Positions 17,092 to 25,440 of a stretch of DNA of 64,000 nucleotides are shown piece by piece. How positions within the stretch are numbered: the stretch's first letter is position 1; each line of letters opens with the position of its first letter. The notes beneath the pieces were generated by a model. The model searched no databases. It was not told the origin of the DNA and saw only the letters and a list, made by a program, of their open reading frames with translations. Origin of the DNA: Cyanobium sp. NIES-981 (GTDB taxonomy: Bacteria > Cyanobacteriota > Cyanobacteriia > PCC-6307 > Cyanobiaceae). The DNA lies in assembly GCA_945877595.1 (NCBI GenBank), contig CAMDVN010000004.1:1-64000 (forward strand), written 5' to 3'. The position numbers and the translations under genes are program-made.

Positions 17092-18162
17092 ATGCCAACG
17101 GTTCTAGCCCTCGAAACAAGTTGTGACGAGTCAGCGGCGGCGATTGTGCGGGATCGCACGGTGTTGGCGAGTGCCGTGGCCTCCCAGGTGGAGGAGCATG
17201 CCCGCTGGGGCGGCGTGGTCCCTGAGATCGCCTCACGGCGCCATGTTGAAGCCCTGCCAGGGCTGATCGACCAGGTGGTCGAGGCCAGCGGCGTGGCCAT
17301 CGCCGAGCTCGACGGCATTGCCGCCACCGTGGCCCCCGGCCTGGCCGGGGCACTGCTGGTGGCCTCCGTGACCGCGCGCACCCTGGCCCGCCTTCACAAC
17401 AAACCCTTCTTGGGTGTTCACCACCTTGAGGGTCATCTGTGCTCGGCCCAGCTCGATGAGCAGCCCCCCAACCCTCCCTATCTGGTGTTGCTGGTGAGTG
17501 GGGGCCATACCGAGCTGGTGCGGGTGAATGGTCCCGGGGATTACCTGCGCCTGGGCCGCAGCCACGACGATGCCGCCGGAGAGGCTTTTGACAAGGTGGC
17601 GCGCCTGCTGAACCTGGGCTACCCCGGCGGGCCCGCGATCGAAGCCGCCGCTGCGGGGGGTGATCCCCACCGTTTTGCCTTGCCCAAAGGGCGCGTCTCG
17701 CGCCCCGAAGGAGGTTTTTACCCTTATGACTTCAGCTTCAGCGGGCTCAAAACAGCCATGCTGCGCCAGGTGAGATCGCTGCAACAGCAGGCCGAGCAGA
17801 GCGAAGGCGAACCCTTGCCGGTGGCCGACCTGGCCGCCAGTTTTGAGCAGGTGGTGGCCGAGGTCCTGGTTGAGCGCAGTTGCCGTTGCGCCGCCGAGCA
17901 TCGTCTCTCCACCCTGGTCTTGGTGGGCGGGGTGGCCGCCAACCAACGGTTGCGAGCCCTGCTCGAGACCCGCTGCCAACGCGATGGCCTGCAGTGGCGA
18001 CTGGCTCCTTTGACCTATTGCACCGACAACGCGGCCATGGTGGGCGTGGCGGGCTGCCAATGGCTCAAGGCGGGCGCCGCCAGTGCCATCGAGCTGGGGA
18101 TTGCAGCCCGATGGCCCCTGGAGCAAGCCCGGCGGCTCTACGAAACCTCAGCTTGCTTTTAA
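17092..18162 (+). CDS. tsaD: tRNA N6-adenosine threonylcarbamoyltransferase
   Basis: TsaD transfers the threonylcarbamoyl group to A37 of ANN-decoding tRNAs. The 356-residue protein begins [16 protein letters not shown], has the metal-binding HxxGH motif HHLEGHL near residue 110, [40 protein letters not shown] and CTDNAAMV, the full series of TsaD motifs. It is divergent from psaF; hli follows with a 36-bp gap. A small palindrome (TTTAAG/CTTAAA) overlaps the end of the gene. Confidence 0.97.
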   Translation: MPTVLALETSCDESAAAIVRDRTVLASAVASQVEEHARWGGVVPEIASRRHVEALPGLIDQVVEASGVAIAELDGIAATVAPGLAGALLVASVTARTLARLHNKPFLGVHHLEGHLCSAQLDEQPPNPPYLVLLVSGGHTELVRVNGPGDYLRLGRSHDDAAGEAFDKVARLLNLGYPGGPAIEAAAAGGDPHRFALPKGRVSRPEGGFYPYDFSFSGLKTAMLRQVRSLQQQAEQSEGEPLPVADLAASFEQVVAEVLVERSCRCAAEHRLSTLVLVGGVAANQRLRALLETRCQRDGLQWRLAPLTYCTDNAAMVGVAGCQWLKAGAASAIELGIAARWPLEQARRLYETSACF

Positions 18163-18198
18163 GCGGCTTAAACTCGCTTGACACCACCCATCGCTGTG

Positions 18199-18462
18199 AT
18201 GGCCTCCATGAACCAAGTCACGGAGCAAGTCATTGAGCAAGTCACCGCAAAATCCGCGACAGCCACCACGAACCAGCTCACGAGCACCGAAGGCATCGAG
18301 CCGGGTTACGAGCCCGTAAGTCCCCGTGAACTCAATGCGTGGCGCCGGGGCTTCACACCCCAAGCTGAGATCTGGAACGGGCGGCTGGCGATGATCGGAC
18401 TCTCGGTCGGTCTCTCGGTGCTGGTGGCGGCAAGGTTGCTGACCGACTTCACAATGCCCTGA
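18199..18462 (+). CDS. High-light-inducible protein (Hlip/SCP family)
   Basis: Single-helix chlorophyll-binding stress protein of the thylakoid, related to LHC helix 1/3. The motif EIWNGRLAMIGLSVGLSVLV near the C-terminus holds the chlorophyll-ligating Glu/Asn-Arg pattern. The N-terminal half is hydrophilic with a repeated QVTEQVIEQV segment. The ATG at 18199 (MASMNQV) is chosen; the frame is open slightly further upstream from a TTG. The stop lies inside the first unit of a 15-bp tandem repeat. Confidence 0.92.
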   Translation: MASMNQVTEQVIEQVTAKSATATTNQLTSTEGIEPGYEPVSPRELNAWRRGFTPQAEIWNGRLAMIGLSVGLSVLVAARLLTDFTMP

Positions 18463-18500
18463 CCATGAACGCCCTGACCATGAACGCCCTGACCATGAAC
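18456..18500. repeat. 15-bp tandem repeat, three perfect copies
   Basis: Unit gccctgaccatgaac repeats exactly at 18456, 18471 and 18486, with a diverged fourth copy after it. The first copy contains the hli stop codon and the array ends just before the pilT stop, so it fills the gap between convergent genes. Confidence 0.95.
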
Positions 18501-18513
18501 GCCCAGGCCATGA

Positions 18514-19755
18514 TCATCGGCGCCCCCGCAGGGCCTGGCCCAGTTCACTGGGTTTGAGACTCTGGGCCAGAGCGTCTTCAGCGGTGCACCTGCCGGCTTC
18601 AACCAAGGCCAGCAGAGCCTGGTTGGAGGTTTGCATCCCATCAAAGCCACTGCGGGCCATGATCTCCTCGATCGCGTCGAGCTCACCGCGCTGGATGTAG
18701 TCCTTGCAGGCATCGGTGTTGATCAAGATGTCGTGATAGGCGCAGCGCTTGCCGTCTTGGGTCTTGAGCAACCCCTGGGCCACCACGCCGAGCAGGGATT
18801 CCGACACCGCCCGGCGAACGGCTTCCTGCTCTGCCGCCGGAAACAGCCCCAGGATGCGTTCAACGGTCTTAACGGCTGAGTTGGTGTGCAGGGTGCCAAA
18901 CACCAGATGACCGGTCTGGGAGGCCTCAAGTGCTGTTGCCAAGGTCTCTCGGTCGCGAATCTCCCCGATCAGGATCACGTCGGGGTCTTCCCGCAGAGCT
19001 GCCCGCAGGGCGTTCTGAAACAGCTTGGTGTGCTGGCCCACCTCCCGCTGGCGAATCAACGACTCACGGCTCTGGTGCACAAATTCGACCGGATCCTCGA
19101 TGGTGAGGATGTGACGGCGGAGGTTGCGGTTGATCCAATCGATCATCGCCGCCAAGGTCGTGCTCTTGCCTGAACCTGTGGGACCGGTGACGAGGATCAT
19201 GCCCTTGGGCCGGCTGGAGAGCTCCTTGAGCACCTCGGGCAGCTGCAGATCCTCGAGGCTGACAATGGTTTGGGGAATCAGACGCAGCACCATGGCGGTG
19301 CCGCGCACCGTATCCAACACATTGATGCGCACCCGCACAAAAGGAAAGGCATAGGAGCCGTCGTACTCCTTGTCACGCTGGAAGCAATCGATCTGGACCG
19401 GGCTGAGGATCTCCCGCAGCCAGCGTCCAAAGGTGGCTGCATCGGTGCTGGGCCAGCCCGTGCGCTGCATCTCGCCACGGGCCCTGAAACGGGGCTCTTC
19501 GCCGATGCCCAGGTGCACATCGGAATGGCCCTCGGCCGCAGCGATGCGCAAGATCTCTTCGAGACTGGCCGGCCCCTGACCAGCCAGGGGCTCTGGCGGG
19601 GCGTGTGTCTCTGGCGAAGCGAAGGGTGCCTGCCCAGGCGCAGCCGGGGGAGCCGAGGCCGCGCCCAACCCCGGGAAAGGCGAACCAGGAAAGGGCATCA
19701 CCCCTGGGAAGGGTGTGGCCCCTGGGAAGGGGGACGGAGAATCGGCCAAACCCAT
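18514..19755 (-). CDS. pilT: Type IV pilus twitching ATPase PilT
   Basis: Hexameric ATPase that retracts type IV pili (motility, DNA uptake). The 413-residue protein has a Walker A GPTGSGKSTTLAAMIDW, Asp box HILTIEDPVEFVH, Walker B PDVILIGEIRDRETL, His box TGHLVFGTLHTNSAV, and the AIEEIMARSGFDGM C-terminal region. The N-terminus carries a Pro/Gly repeat (TPFPGVMPFPGSPFPG) not usual for the family. The ATG at 19755 is chosen because upstream sequence in frame lacks similarity. Divergent from wecB by 76 bp. Confidence 0.95.
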   Translation of the reverse strand: MGLADSPSPFPGATPFPGVMPFPGSPFPGLGAASAPPAAPGQAPFASPETHAPPEPLAGQGPASLEEILRIAAAEGHSDVHLGIGEEPRFRARGEMQRTGWPSTDAATFGRWLREILSPVQIDCFQRDKEYDGSYAFPFVRVRINVLDTVRGTAMVLRLIPQTIVSLEDLQLPEVLKELSSRPKGMILVTGPTGSGKSTTLAAMIDWINRNLRRHILTIEDPVEFVHQSRESLIRQREVGQHTKLFQNALRAALREDPDVILIGEIRDRETLATALEASQTGHLVFGTLHTNSAVKTVERILGLFPAAEQEAVRRAVSESLLGVVAQGLLKTQDGKRCAYHDILINTDACKDYIQRGELDAIEEIMARSGFDGMQTSNQALLALVEAGRCTAEDALAQSLKPSELGQALRGRR

Positions 19756-19831
19756 GGAAGAACGCGCGACTGCGGCGGATCCCCAGCTTCGCGCCTTGGG
19801 CCTGGCTTGTCTTGGCACATAGGATCCGGGG

Positions 19832-20965
19832 GTGCGCCGCGCAGCCTTGACGCCTCTTCCCCTGGTCACGATCGTGCTGGGCACCAGGCCCGAAGCGATC
19901 AAACTGGCGCCGGTGATCCAGGCTTTTCAGCAAGCTCCTGACTTCCGCACCCGGGTGGTGCTTACCGGCCAGCACCGCGAGATGGTGAGCCAGGTGATGG
20001 ATCTCTTTGGCATCACGGCCGACCACGACCTGGCCCTCATGGCCCCCAAGCAGACCCTCACCCACATCACATGTGGGGCTTTGCAGGGTCTCGAGCACGA
20101 CTTCCAGACCCATCGGCCAGATTTGGTGCTGGTGCAGGGCGACACCACCACCGCCTTTGCCTCAGCCCTGGCCGCCTTCTATGGCCAGATTCCGGTGGGA
20201 CACGTCGAGGCAGGGCTGCGCACCGACAACCTGCTCGACCCCTTCCCCGAGGAGGCCAACCGGCGCCTGATTTCCCAGCTGGCCCAACTGCACTTCGCAC
20301 CCACGCCAGTGTCGGCGGCCAATTGCAGAGCCTCGGGCGTGGTGGGTGAGATCCTCACCACCGGCAACACCGTGATCGACGCCCTGCTGCTGATGGCCCA
20401 AAAGGCCGCCCCCTTTGCGCTGCCAGGGCTTGACGTGACCCAACAGCGGCTGATTCTGGCCACGGTGCATCGACGCGAAAACTGGGGTGAGCGGCTGCAG
20501 GCGATCGGCCAGGGCTTTCTGCAACTGCTAGAGCGCTTCCCCGACGTGGTGATCCTGCTGCCCCTGCACCGCAACCCCACGGTGCGCGAGCCGCTGCAGG
20601 CCCTGCTGGGGGATCACCCCCGCGCCTTTTTAACCGAACCCCTCGACTACGACCGCCTCGTGGCGGCCATGCGCGACGCCACCCTGGTGCTGTCCGATTC
20701 GGGAGGTCTGCAGGAGGAAGCACCAGCCCTCGGCAAGCCCGTGCTGGTCTTGCGCCGCACCACCGAACGCCCTGAAGCCGTGGATGCCGGCACGGCCCGG
20801 CTGATCGGCACCGAAACGGCCGACATTGTGGCCGAGGCCTCCCGGTTGCTCGAGGATTCGGACGCCTACAACGCCATGGCCCGGGCCCACAACCCCTTTG
20901 GCGATGGCCAGGCCAGCGGCAGAATCGTGGCCGCATCAAGGGCCTTCTTGCAGGGTGCCGCGTAG
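19832..20965 (+). CDS. wecB: UDP-N-acetylglucosamine 2-epimerase (non-hydrolysing)
   Basis: Interconverts UDP-GlcNAc and UDP-ManNAc for surface polysaccharides. The 377-residue protein starts with VTIVLGTRPEAIKLAPVIQA, has LTGQHREMV, LVQGDTTTAFASALAAFY, GHVEAGLRT, PFPEEANRRLIS, LATVHRRENWGE, LSDSGGLQEEAP and TTERPEA, the full WecB motif set. Translation starts at GTG 19832, 76 bp from divergent pilT. No obvious polysaccharide cluster surrounds it. Confidence 0.96.
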   Translation: MRRAALTPLPLVTIVLGTRPEAIKLAPVIQAFQQAPDFRTRVVLTGQHREMVSQVMDLFGITADHDLALMAPKQTLTHITCGALQGLEHDFQTHRPDLVLVQGDTTTAFASALAAFYGQIPVGHVEAGLRTDNLLDPFPEEANRRLISQLAQLHFAPTPVSAANCRASGVVGEILTTGNTVIDALLLMAQKAAPFALPGLDVTQQRLILATVHRRENWGERLQAIGQGFLQLLERFPDVVILLPLHRNPTVREPLQALLGDHPRAFLTEPLDYDRLVAAMRDATLVLSDSGGLQEEAPALGKPVLVLRRTTERPEAVDAGTARLIGTETADIVAEASRLLEDSDAYNAMARAHNPFGDGQASGRIVAASRAFLQGAA

Positions 20966-21017
20966 GGGAACTCCCTTGAAGGCCTCCTTAGGCTGACTAG
21001 CTCAAGCTCAACGGTCC

Positions 21018-21320
21018 ATGGCTCCAGTTGCCCTGAATCCTGACCAACTCTCCCGACTTGCCGCTGACCTGCCCCTATGGGCGCTGGTCAACGGCACCAT
21101 CCTGCGGCGTCAGATGCGGTTCGAGGACTTCGCAGCCGCGTTTGGCTTCATGACCCGCGTTGCGCTCAAGGCAGAGGCGATGGGCCATCACCCCGAATGG
21201 AGAAACGTCTGGAACCGGGTTGAGATTGATCTGACCACCCACGATCTGGGCGGCCTGTCCCAACTCGACCTCGACCTAGCCCGATTCATCGATGCCATCA
21301 CACCCATGACCAGTCCCTGA
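21018..21320 (+). CDS. Pterin-4a-carbinolamine dehydratase
   Basis: A 100-residue protein of the PCD/DCoH family, which dehydrates 4a-hydroxytetrahydropterins. Diagnostic residues are in [20 protein letters not shown] (His-His-Pro-Glu-Trp) and the closing [18 protein letters not shown]. In cyanobacteria without phenylalanine hydroxylase these proteins may serve other pterin or photosystem-related roles; the true substrate is not shown here. A terminator follows at 21380. Confidence 0.93.
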   Translation: MAPVALNPDQLSRLAADLPLWALVNGTILRRQMRFEDFAAAFGFMTRVALKAEAMGHHPEWRNVWNRVEIDLTTHDLGGLSQLDLDLARFIDAITPMTSP

Positions 21321-21379
21321 CCAAGCCATGACGAAGACCTGACCAGTCCCTGACGCGGTGATGATTGAGCCCAACCTGG

Positions 21380-21404
21380 CGTTGAGCCTCACTCAACGTT
21401 TTTT
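21380..21404 (+). terminator. Intrinsic terminator after the pterin dehydratase
   Basis: Seven-bp stem CGTTGAG/CTCAACG with a CCTCA loop followed by six T. It overlaps the stop codon of the convergent membrane-fusion gene. A 15-bp direct repeat (tgaccagtccctgac at 21307 and 21340) lies just upstream. Confidence 0.88.
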
Positions 21405-22526
21405 CTTCGCCCAGGGCGGCAAGTCGATGAACACCCGGCTGCCGGCCTTAACACCCGAGAGGATTTGGGTATTGCGGCCACTGCTCACCCCCAACTCCAC
21501 AGGCTGAAATTTGGGTTGGCGATCGGGGCCCACCAGCAAGACACCCGGGCGGCCCAATTCAGTCACCACCGCCACGGTGGGAACGAGCGTATCCGCCTGA
21601 ATCGTGCCGGTCTGAAAGTCGATGTCGGCGGTCATGCCGATGCGCAACTCAGGCGGCAAACCAAGCAACTGCAAGGTGACCTCAAAGGACGTCACGTTGT
21701 TGGTCTTGATCGCCCGCGGAGCGATCTTGCGGATGCGAGCGGCGAAACGGCGGTCTGGAAAAGCATCCACCCGCACCGTGGCCGACTGGCCCACCCGCAG
21801 CCGACCCACGTCGCTTTCGGGCACCTTGGCCACAGCCTCGAGACCGCGCGCCACTTCCACGATCGAGGAGCTGGTGGCACCGAGGCTGGTCGAAGCGGTG
21901 GTGGTGGGGGTCACAAAGGCCCCTCGATCGGCATAGCGCTGGCTGATCTGGCCATCAAAGGGAGAGCGGACCACCAGCTCATCGCGCTCGATGCCGCGCT
22001 GCTCGAGCCGTTCGCGGGCGGCATCCACCCCTGCTCGGTCAACCTCGTAGGCGCTCAAGGCCTTGTTGTAGTCATCGGCGCTGATCGCACGGTTCCGAAA
22101 CAGCTGCTGGCGCCGCTGCCACTCACTGCGACTGCGGGCCAGATTGGCCTCAGCGGAGCGCAGGTTGGCCTGTAACTCCTGGCGCCGATCCACCAAGTCA
22201 CCGCTGTCCATCAAGGCCAAGGACTGACCGCGGCGCACCCGGTCGCCCTCATCCACATAGAGCTGCACCAGCACCCCCTGACGCCTGGGGCTCACATTGA
22301 CCCGCTCGATCGCATCGAGCTCACCACTGGCCGAGATCACCCCGGGCAAGCTGCCGGATTCGGCCACCACGGTGTAACGAGCCAAGGATTGCTGCTCTTG
22401 AGCCGTGCGACGCCCGTTGGCCACCGCCACGCCCCCCACCACCAGCACCGCGGCCGAGATTCCCAGCCAAAACCGGCGTCGCCGCATCAAACCTCCGCGT
22501 CGCTGCACGGGAGCATCAGCAGCCAT
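21393..22526 (-). CDS. Periplasmic adaptor (membrane fusion) protein, HlyD/MacA type
   Basis: Membrane-fusion subunit that links an inner-membrane exporter to an outer-membrane channel. About 377 residues: a basic N-terminus and membrane anchor (RRRRFWLGISAAVLVVGGVA), a split biotinyl-lipoyl domain (RQGVLVQLYVDEGDRVRRG and SPFDGQISQRYADRGAFV), a coiled-coil hairpin between them, then a beta-barrel region (VPESDVGRLRVGQSATVRV). No cognate permease is adjacent. The ATG at 22526 is preferred; the frame is open to 22757, but that extension runs across a tandem-repeat array and looks like spurious coding. Confidence 0.87.
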   Translation of the reverse strand: MAADAPVQRRGGLMRRRRFWLGISAAVLVVGGVAVANGRRTAQEQQSLARYTVVAESGSLPGVISASGELDAIERVNVSPRRQGVLVQLYVDEGDRVRRGQSLALMDSGDLVDRRQELQANLRSAEANLARSRSEWQRRQQLFRNRAISADDYNKALSAYEVDRAGVDAARERLEQRGIERDELVVRSPFDGQISQRYADRGAFVTPTTTASTSLGATSSSIVEVARGLEAVAKVPESDVGRLRVGQSATVRVDAFPDRRFAARIRKIAPRAIKTNNVTSFEVTLQLLGLPPELRIGMTADIDFQTGTIQADTLVPTVAVVTELGRPGVLLVGPDRQPKFQPVELGVSSGRNTQILSGVKAGSRVFIDLPPWAKKKR

Positions 22527-22613
22527 GGGCCTCGACGATGGATTGGCGGGCTTGGGAGGCAAGAGGCTGGAAATGGCCCGGGCAGCAACTGGGGTAAGTC
22601 TCGCGGGCTGAGG

Positions 22614-22699
22614 GCCGCATTGGCGAGGGCTCCATTGGCGAGGCTGCATTGGGGAGGCTGCAATGGGGAAGCTGCATTGGCGAGACTCCATTGGCGAGG
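22614..22699. repeat. 14-15-bp tandem repeat array, about six units
   Basis: Units related to gctgcattggcgagg begin at 22614, 22629, 22644, 22658, 22672 and 22686, with substitutions. The array lies between the start of the membrane-fusion gene and ychF. On the minus strand it would add a repetitive N-terminus (SPMQPRQWSPRQC) to the former. Confidence 0.88.
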
Positions 22700-22785
22700 G
22701 CATCCGGGCCGCGTCAAGCGGCGATCCGACGGGCGAGCGAAACGATGGGCCGGACACCCAAGTCAGCTCGCTTTAGATTGAGTGG

Positions 22786-23877
22786 ATGCTTAAAGCCGGA
22801 ATCGTGGGACTGCCCAATGTGGGCAAGTCAACCCTGTTCAACGCCCTGGTGGCCAATGCCCAGGCCGAAGCCGCCAATTACCCGTTCTGCACCATCGAGC
22901 CCAATTCGGGGGTGGTGGCGGTGCCCGACCCCCGCTTGGCCCAGCTCTCGGCAGTGAGCCACAGCAAGGAGATCATCCCGACCCGGGTGGAGTTTGTTGA
23001 TATCGCTGGCCTGGTCGAAGGGGCCAGCCAAGGCGAAGGCCTTGGCAACAAGTTCCTGGCCAACATCCGCGAAGTTGACGCGATCGTGCATGTGGTGCGT
23101 TGCTTCGAGAACGACGACGTGATCCACGTCTCGGGCTCCGTGGATCCGCTGCGCGACGCCGAGGTGATCAATCTGGAGCTCGGTTTGTCTGATTTAGCCC
23201 AGGTGGAGAAGCGCCGAGATCGGCTCAAGAAACAACTGCGTACCAGCAAGGAGGCCCAGCTGGAGGACGCCGCCCTTGAGCAGATCCAGGCGGTGCTCGA
23301 GCAGGGCGGTGCGGCCCGATCCGTGTCGCTCGATCCAGATCAGACCGCCATGCTCAAGCCCCTCGGCCTGCTCACCGCGAAGCCGATCATCTACGCCACC
23401 AACGTGAGCGAAGACGACCTGGCCAGCGGCAATGCCTTTGTGGAGTCGATCCAGACCCTGGCGGCCCGGGAGGGGGCTGAAACCGTTCGGATCTCAGCCC
23501 AGGTGGAAGCCGAGCTGATCGAACTGCCCGAGAGTGATCGCGCCGAATTTCTGGCGGGCCTGGGGGTCGCAGAAGGTGGTCTGGCCAGCCTGATCCGGGC
23601 CACGTACCGCCTGCTGGGCCTCCGCACCTATTTCACGACCGGTGAGAAGGAAACTCGCGCCTGGACCATCCAGGCCGGCATGACCGCACCCCAGGCTGCC
23701 GGTGTGATCCACACCGACTTTGAACGCGGTTTCATCCGGGCCCAAACCATCGGCTACAAGCAACTGATGGAGGCCGGTTCCTTAGCCGAAGCCCGCAACA
23801 AGGGCTGGCTGCGGGCCGAGGGCAAGGAGTACGTGGTCAACGAAGGGGATGTGATGGAGTTCCTGTTCAACGTGTGA
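22786..23877 (+). CDS. ychF: Ribosome-binding ATPase YchF
   Basis: Obg-family NTPase that prefers ATP and associates with ribosomes and stress responses. The 363-residue protein starts MLKAGIVGLPNVGKSTLFNA (P-loop), has NYPFCTIEPNSGVVAVPDPR, DIAGLVEGASQGEGLGNKFL, VHVVRCFENDDVIHVSG, the NxxE-type ATP-specificity region YATNVSEDDLA, and a C-terminal TGS domain ending EGKEYVVNEGDVMEFLFNV. Complete and unremarkable. Confidence 0.97.
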   Translation: MLKAGIVGLPNVGKSTLFNALVANAQAEAANYPFCTIEPNSGVVAVPDPRLAQLSAVSHSKEIIPTRVEFVDIAGLVEGASQGEGLGNKFLANIREVDAIVHVVRCFENDDVIHVSGSVDPLRDAEVINLELGLSDLAQVEKRRDRLKKQLRTSKEAQLEDAALEQIQAVLEQGGAARSVSLDPDQTAMLKPLGLLTAKPIIYATNVSEDDLASGNAFVESIQTLAAREGAETVRISAQVEAELIELPESDRAEFLAGLGVAEGGLASLIRATYRLLGLRTYFTTGEKETRAWTIQAGMTAPQAAGVIHTDFERGFIRAQTIGYKQLMEAGSLAEARNKGWLRAEGKEYVVNEGDVMEFLFNV

Positions 23878-23916
23878 GGCTTGAACCTTCACAATGGATA
23901 GAGCCAGTCCCATGCC

Positions 23917-24162
23917 ATGACCACCCAGCAGCCCATCGAGCCGAATGACGCTGCCACCCATGCCGGAGCTGGCGGCTTGACAGAAGCCGGGGATCCCTCA
24001 GGCAATGCCCCCCACCCCCACGATTTCGAGGTGCAGAAGCAGAAGCACCAGCAGATCCGCAACGACCCCGATTACGACGATTGGGAATACGGCACCGAGC
24101 CCCTGCCCCACGAGGCGTGGGTCAAGGGCCAGGGCATCAACCCCGCCGTCCCTTCGGATTGA
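23917..24162 (+). CDS. Small acidic hypothetical protein
   Basis: An 81-residue hydrophilic protein without membrane helices. The first half is Ala/Pro/Gly-rich and probably disordered; the second (HDFEVQKQKHQQIRNDPDYD followed by DWEYGTEPLPHEAW) is charged and aromatic and looks conserved-like, but I do not recognise a named family. It follows ychF by 39 bp and may be read from the same transcript. Its last 26 bp overlap the convergent MFS gene. Confidence 0.65.
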   Translation: MTTQQPIEPNDAATHAGAGGLTEAGDPSGNAPHPHDFEVQKQKHQQIRNDPDYDDWEYGTEPLPHEAWVKGQGINPAVPSD

Positions 24163-25438
24163 TCCGGTAGAGGATCTTCGGCACTCCCGAACCGGATCCA
24201 GCCGGCCCACTCAGCACCCCCAGCAGATTGCGACGCTGAATCCTGTCGATGCGCTGCACCACCAGCAGCGCCAACCCCGCCGCCGCCGCCATCAGCGTCC
24301 AAACCCCAACCCCATGGCCTTGGCCATCGAGGAGCCGGCCAGCCAACAGGGGCGCCGCGAGGCCGCTGAGGGCAAAACATTGTGAAAACAACGCCATGGC
24401 CAGGCCCTGGTGCTGAGGTGGACTGAGCTCCACGATCGCCTCGGTGGCCGTGGGCAAAAAGGCGGCCTCGCCAAGGGCCAGAGGCAGCTGGGCCAGCACC
24501 ACCATCGCCAGGCCCGCCGATGGGATGAAGGAACTGAGCGCTAGCAGCAGGCTTCCCACCACAAAACACACCAGGCTCAGACCGAGCCCAACCGTGACTG
24601 GCCGGTCGGCCAGCCAGCGCCCCACGGGCCACTGCAGCAGCACCAGCAAGCCGAGCTGCAGCCCAATCAGCAGGGCGCCCAGGCCTTCGGCCATCGGGGC
24701 TCGCTGCAATCCACCACGCACCAGATCCAGGGGCAGGGCGCTCTGCATCAGGGCTGGCACCGCTGTCGCCACCAGCGAAACCAGCAGCACGGGCACCAGG
24801 GGCGGCACCCACTGCTGCCAGGGCTGGGCGGGCACCGATGGCTCACGGCTCGGCGAACCAGGCAGTGGCCGCCAGAGCAGCAGGGCCACCACGGTGACCA
24901 GACACACCAAATCGACCACATAGATCCCGCGCAGCAGCCCAACCGACGCCAGCAGAGCCCCCAACAAGGCTCCACTGGCAATGCCGAGCGCGTCACCGGT
25001 GCGCACCAGGGCAAAACCCCGCGCCGAACCCAGCTCCCCGGCCGTGAGCGGCACCGCCAGCTCCATCGCCGGCCAATACAACCCCATGGCGATACCCAGC
25101 AGCAGCTGGCCCACCACATAGGGCCCGGGGCTGTTGGCAGCGACCAAGTTGAGGTCACCGCCCACGGCGGCCAGCGCCGCCAACAGCACCGGCACCGAGC
25201 AGCGCAGACCGCGATCCAACAGGGCACCACTCACAAAGCGGCCCAAGGTGCCCGCCAGGGCCGCCAACGCCAGTCCCTCGGTCACGCTGGTCGCCGTAAA
25301 AGCCTCCAGATGGAAGACAAGCGGGGTCAGATACAGCACGCCCCCAGCGCCAAATGAGGCAATCAGGCGGATCAGAGCCACCTCGCGCAGTGGCACGGGA
25401 AACTGGATCCACCAGGGCTGATCCGCGCTCGCCCTCAC
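24137..25438 (-). CDS. MFS transporter
   Basis: Major facilitator superfamily carrier, about 433 residues with twelve hydrophobic segments. Segments such as VALIRLIASFGAGGVLYLTP, LAALAGTLGRFVSGALLDRG (the loop 2-3 motif region) and GLALVRTGDALGIASGALLG are typical. Substrate cannot be told; neighbours give no clue. GTG at 25438 is chosen; a TTG at 25453 is the alternative. The hydrolase gene starts on the other strand only 2 bp away, so promoters of both must lie inside each other's coding region or the starts are further in. Confidence 0.85.
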   Translation of the reverse strand: MRASADQPWWIQFPVPLREVALIRLIASFGAGGVLYLTPLVFHLEAFTATSVTEGLALAALAGTLGRFVSGALLDRGLRCSVPVLLAALAAVGGDLNLVAANSPGPYVVGQLLLGIAMGLYWPAMELAVPLTAGELGSARGFALVRTGDALGIASGALLGALLASVGLLRGIYVVDLVCLVTVVALLLWRPLPGSPSREPSVPAQPWQQWVPPLVPVLLVSLVATAVPALMQSALPLDLVRGGLQRAPMAEGLGALLIGLQLGLLVLLQWPVGRWLADRPVTVGLGLSLVCFVVGSLLLALSSFIPSAGLAMVVLAQLPLALGEAAFLPTATEAIVELSPPQHQGLAMALFSQCFALSGLAAPLLAGRLLDGQGHGVGVWTLMAAAAGLALLVVQRIDRIQRRNLLGVLSGPAGSGSGVPKILYRINPKGRRG

Positions 25439-25440
25439 CT

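Noticed and set aside
18150-18175. Palindrome TTTAAG/CTTAAA at the tsaD stop as a terminator
   Set aside because: The stem is short and AT-rich and has no T-run after it on the plus strand.
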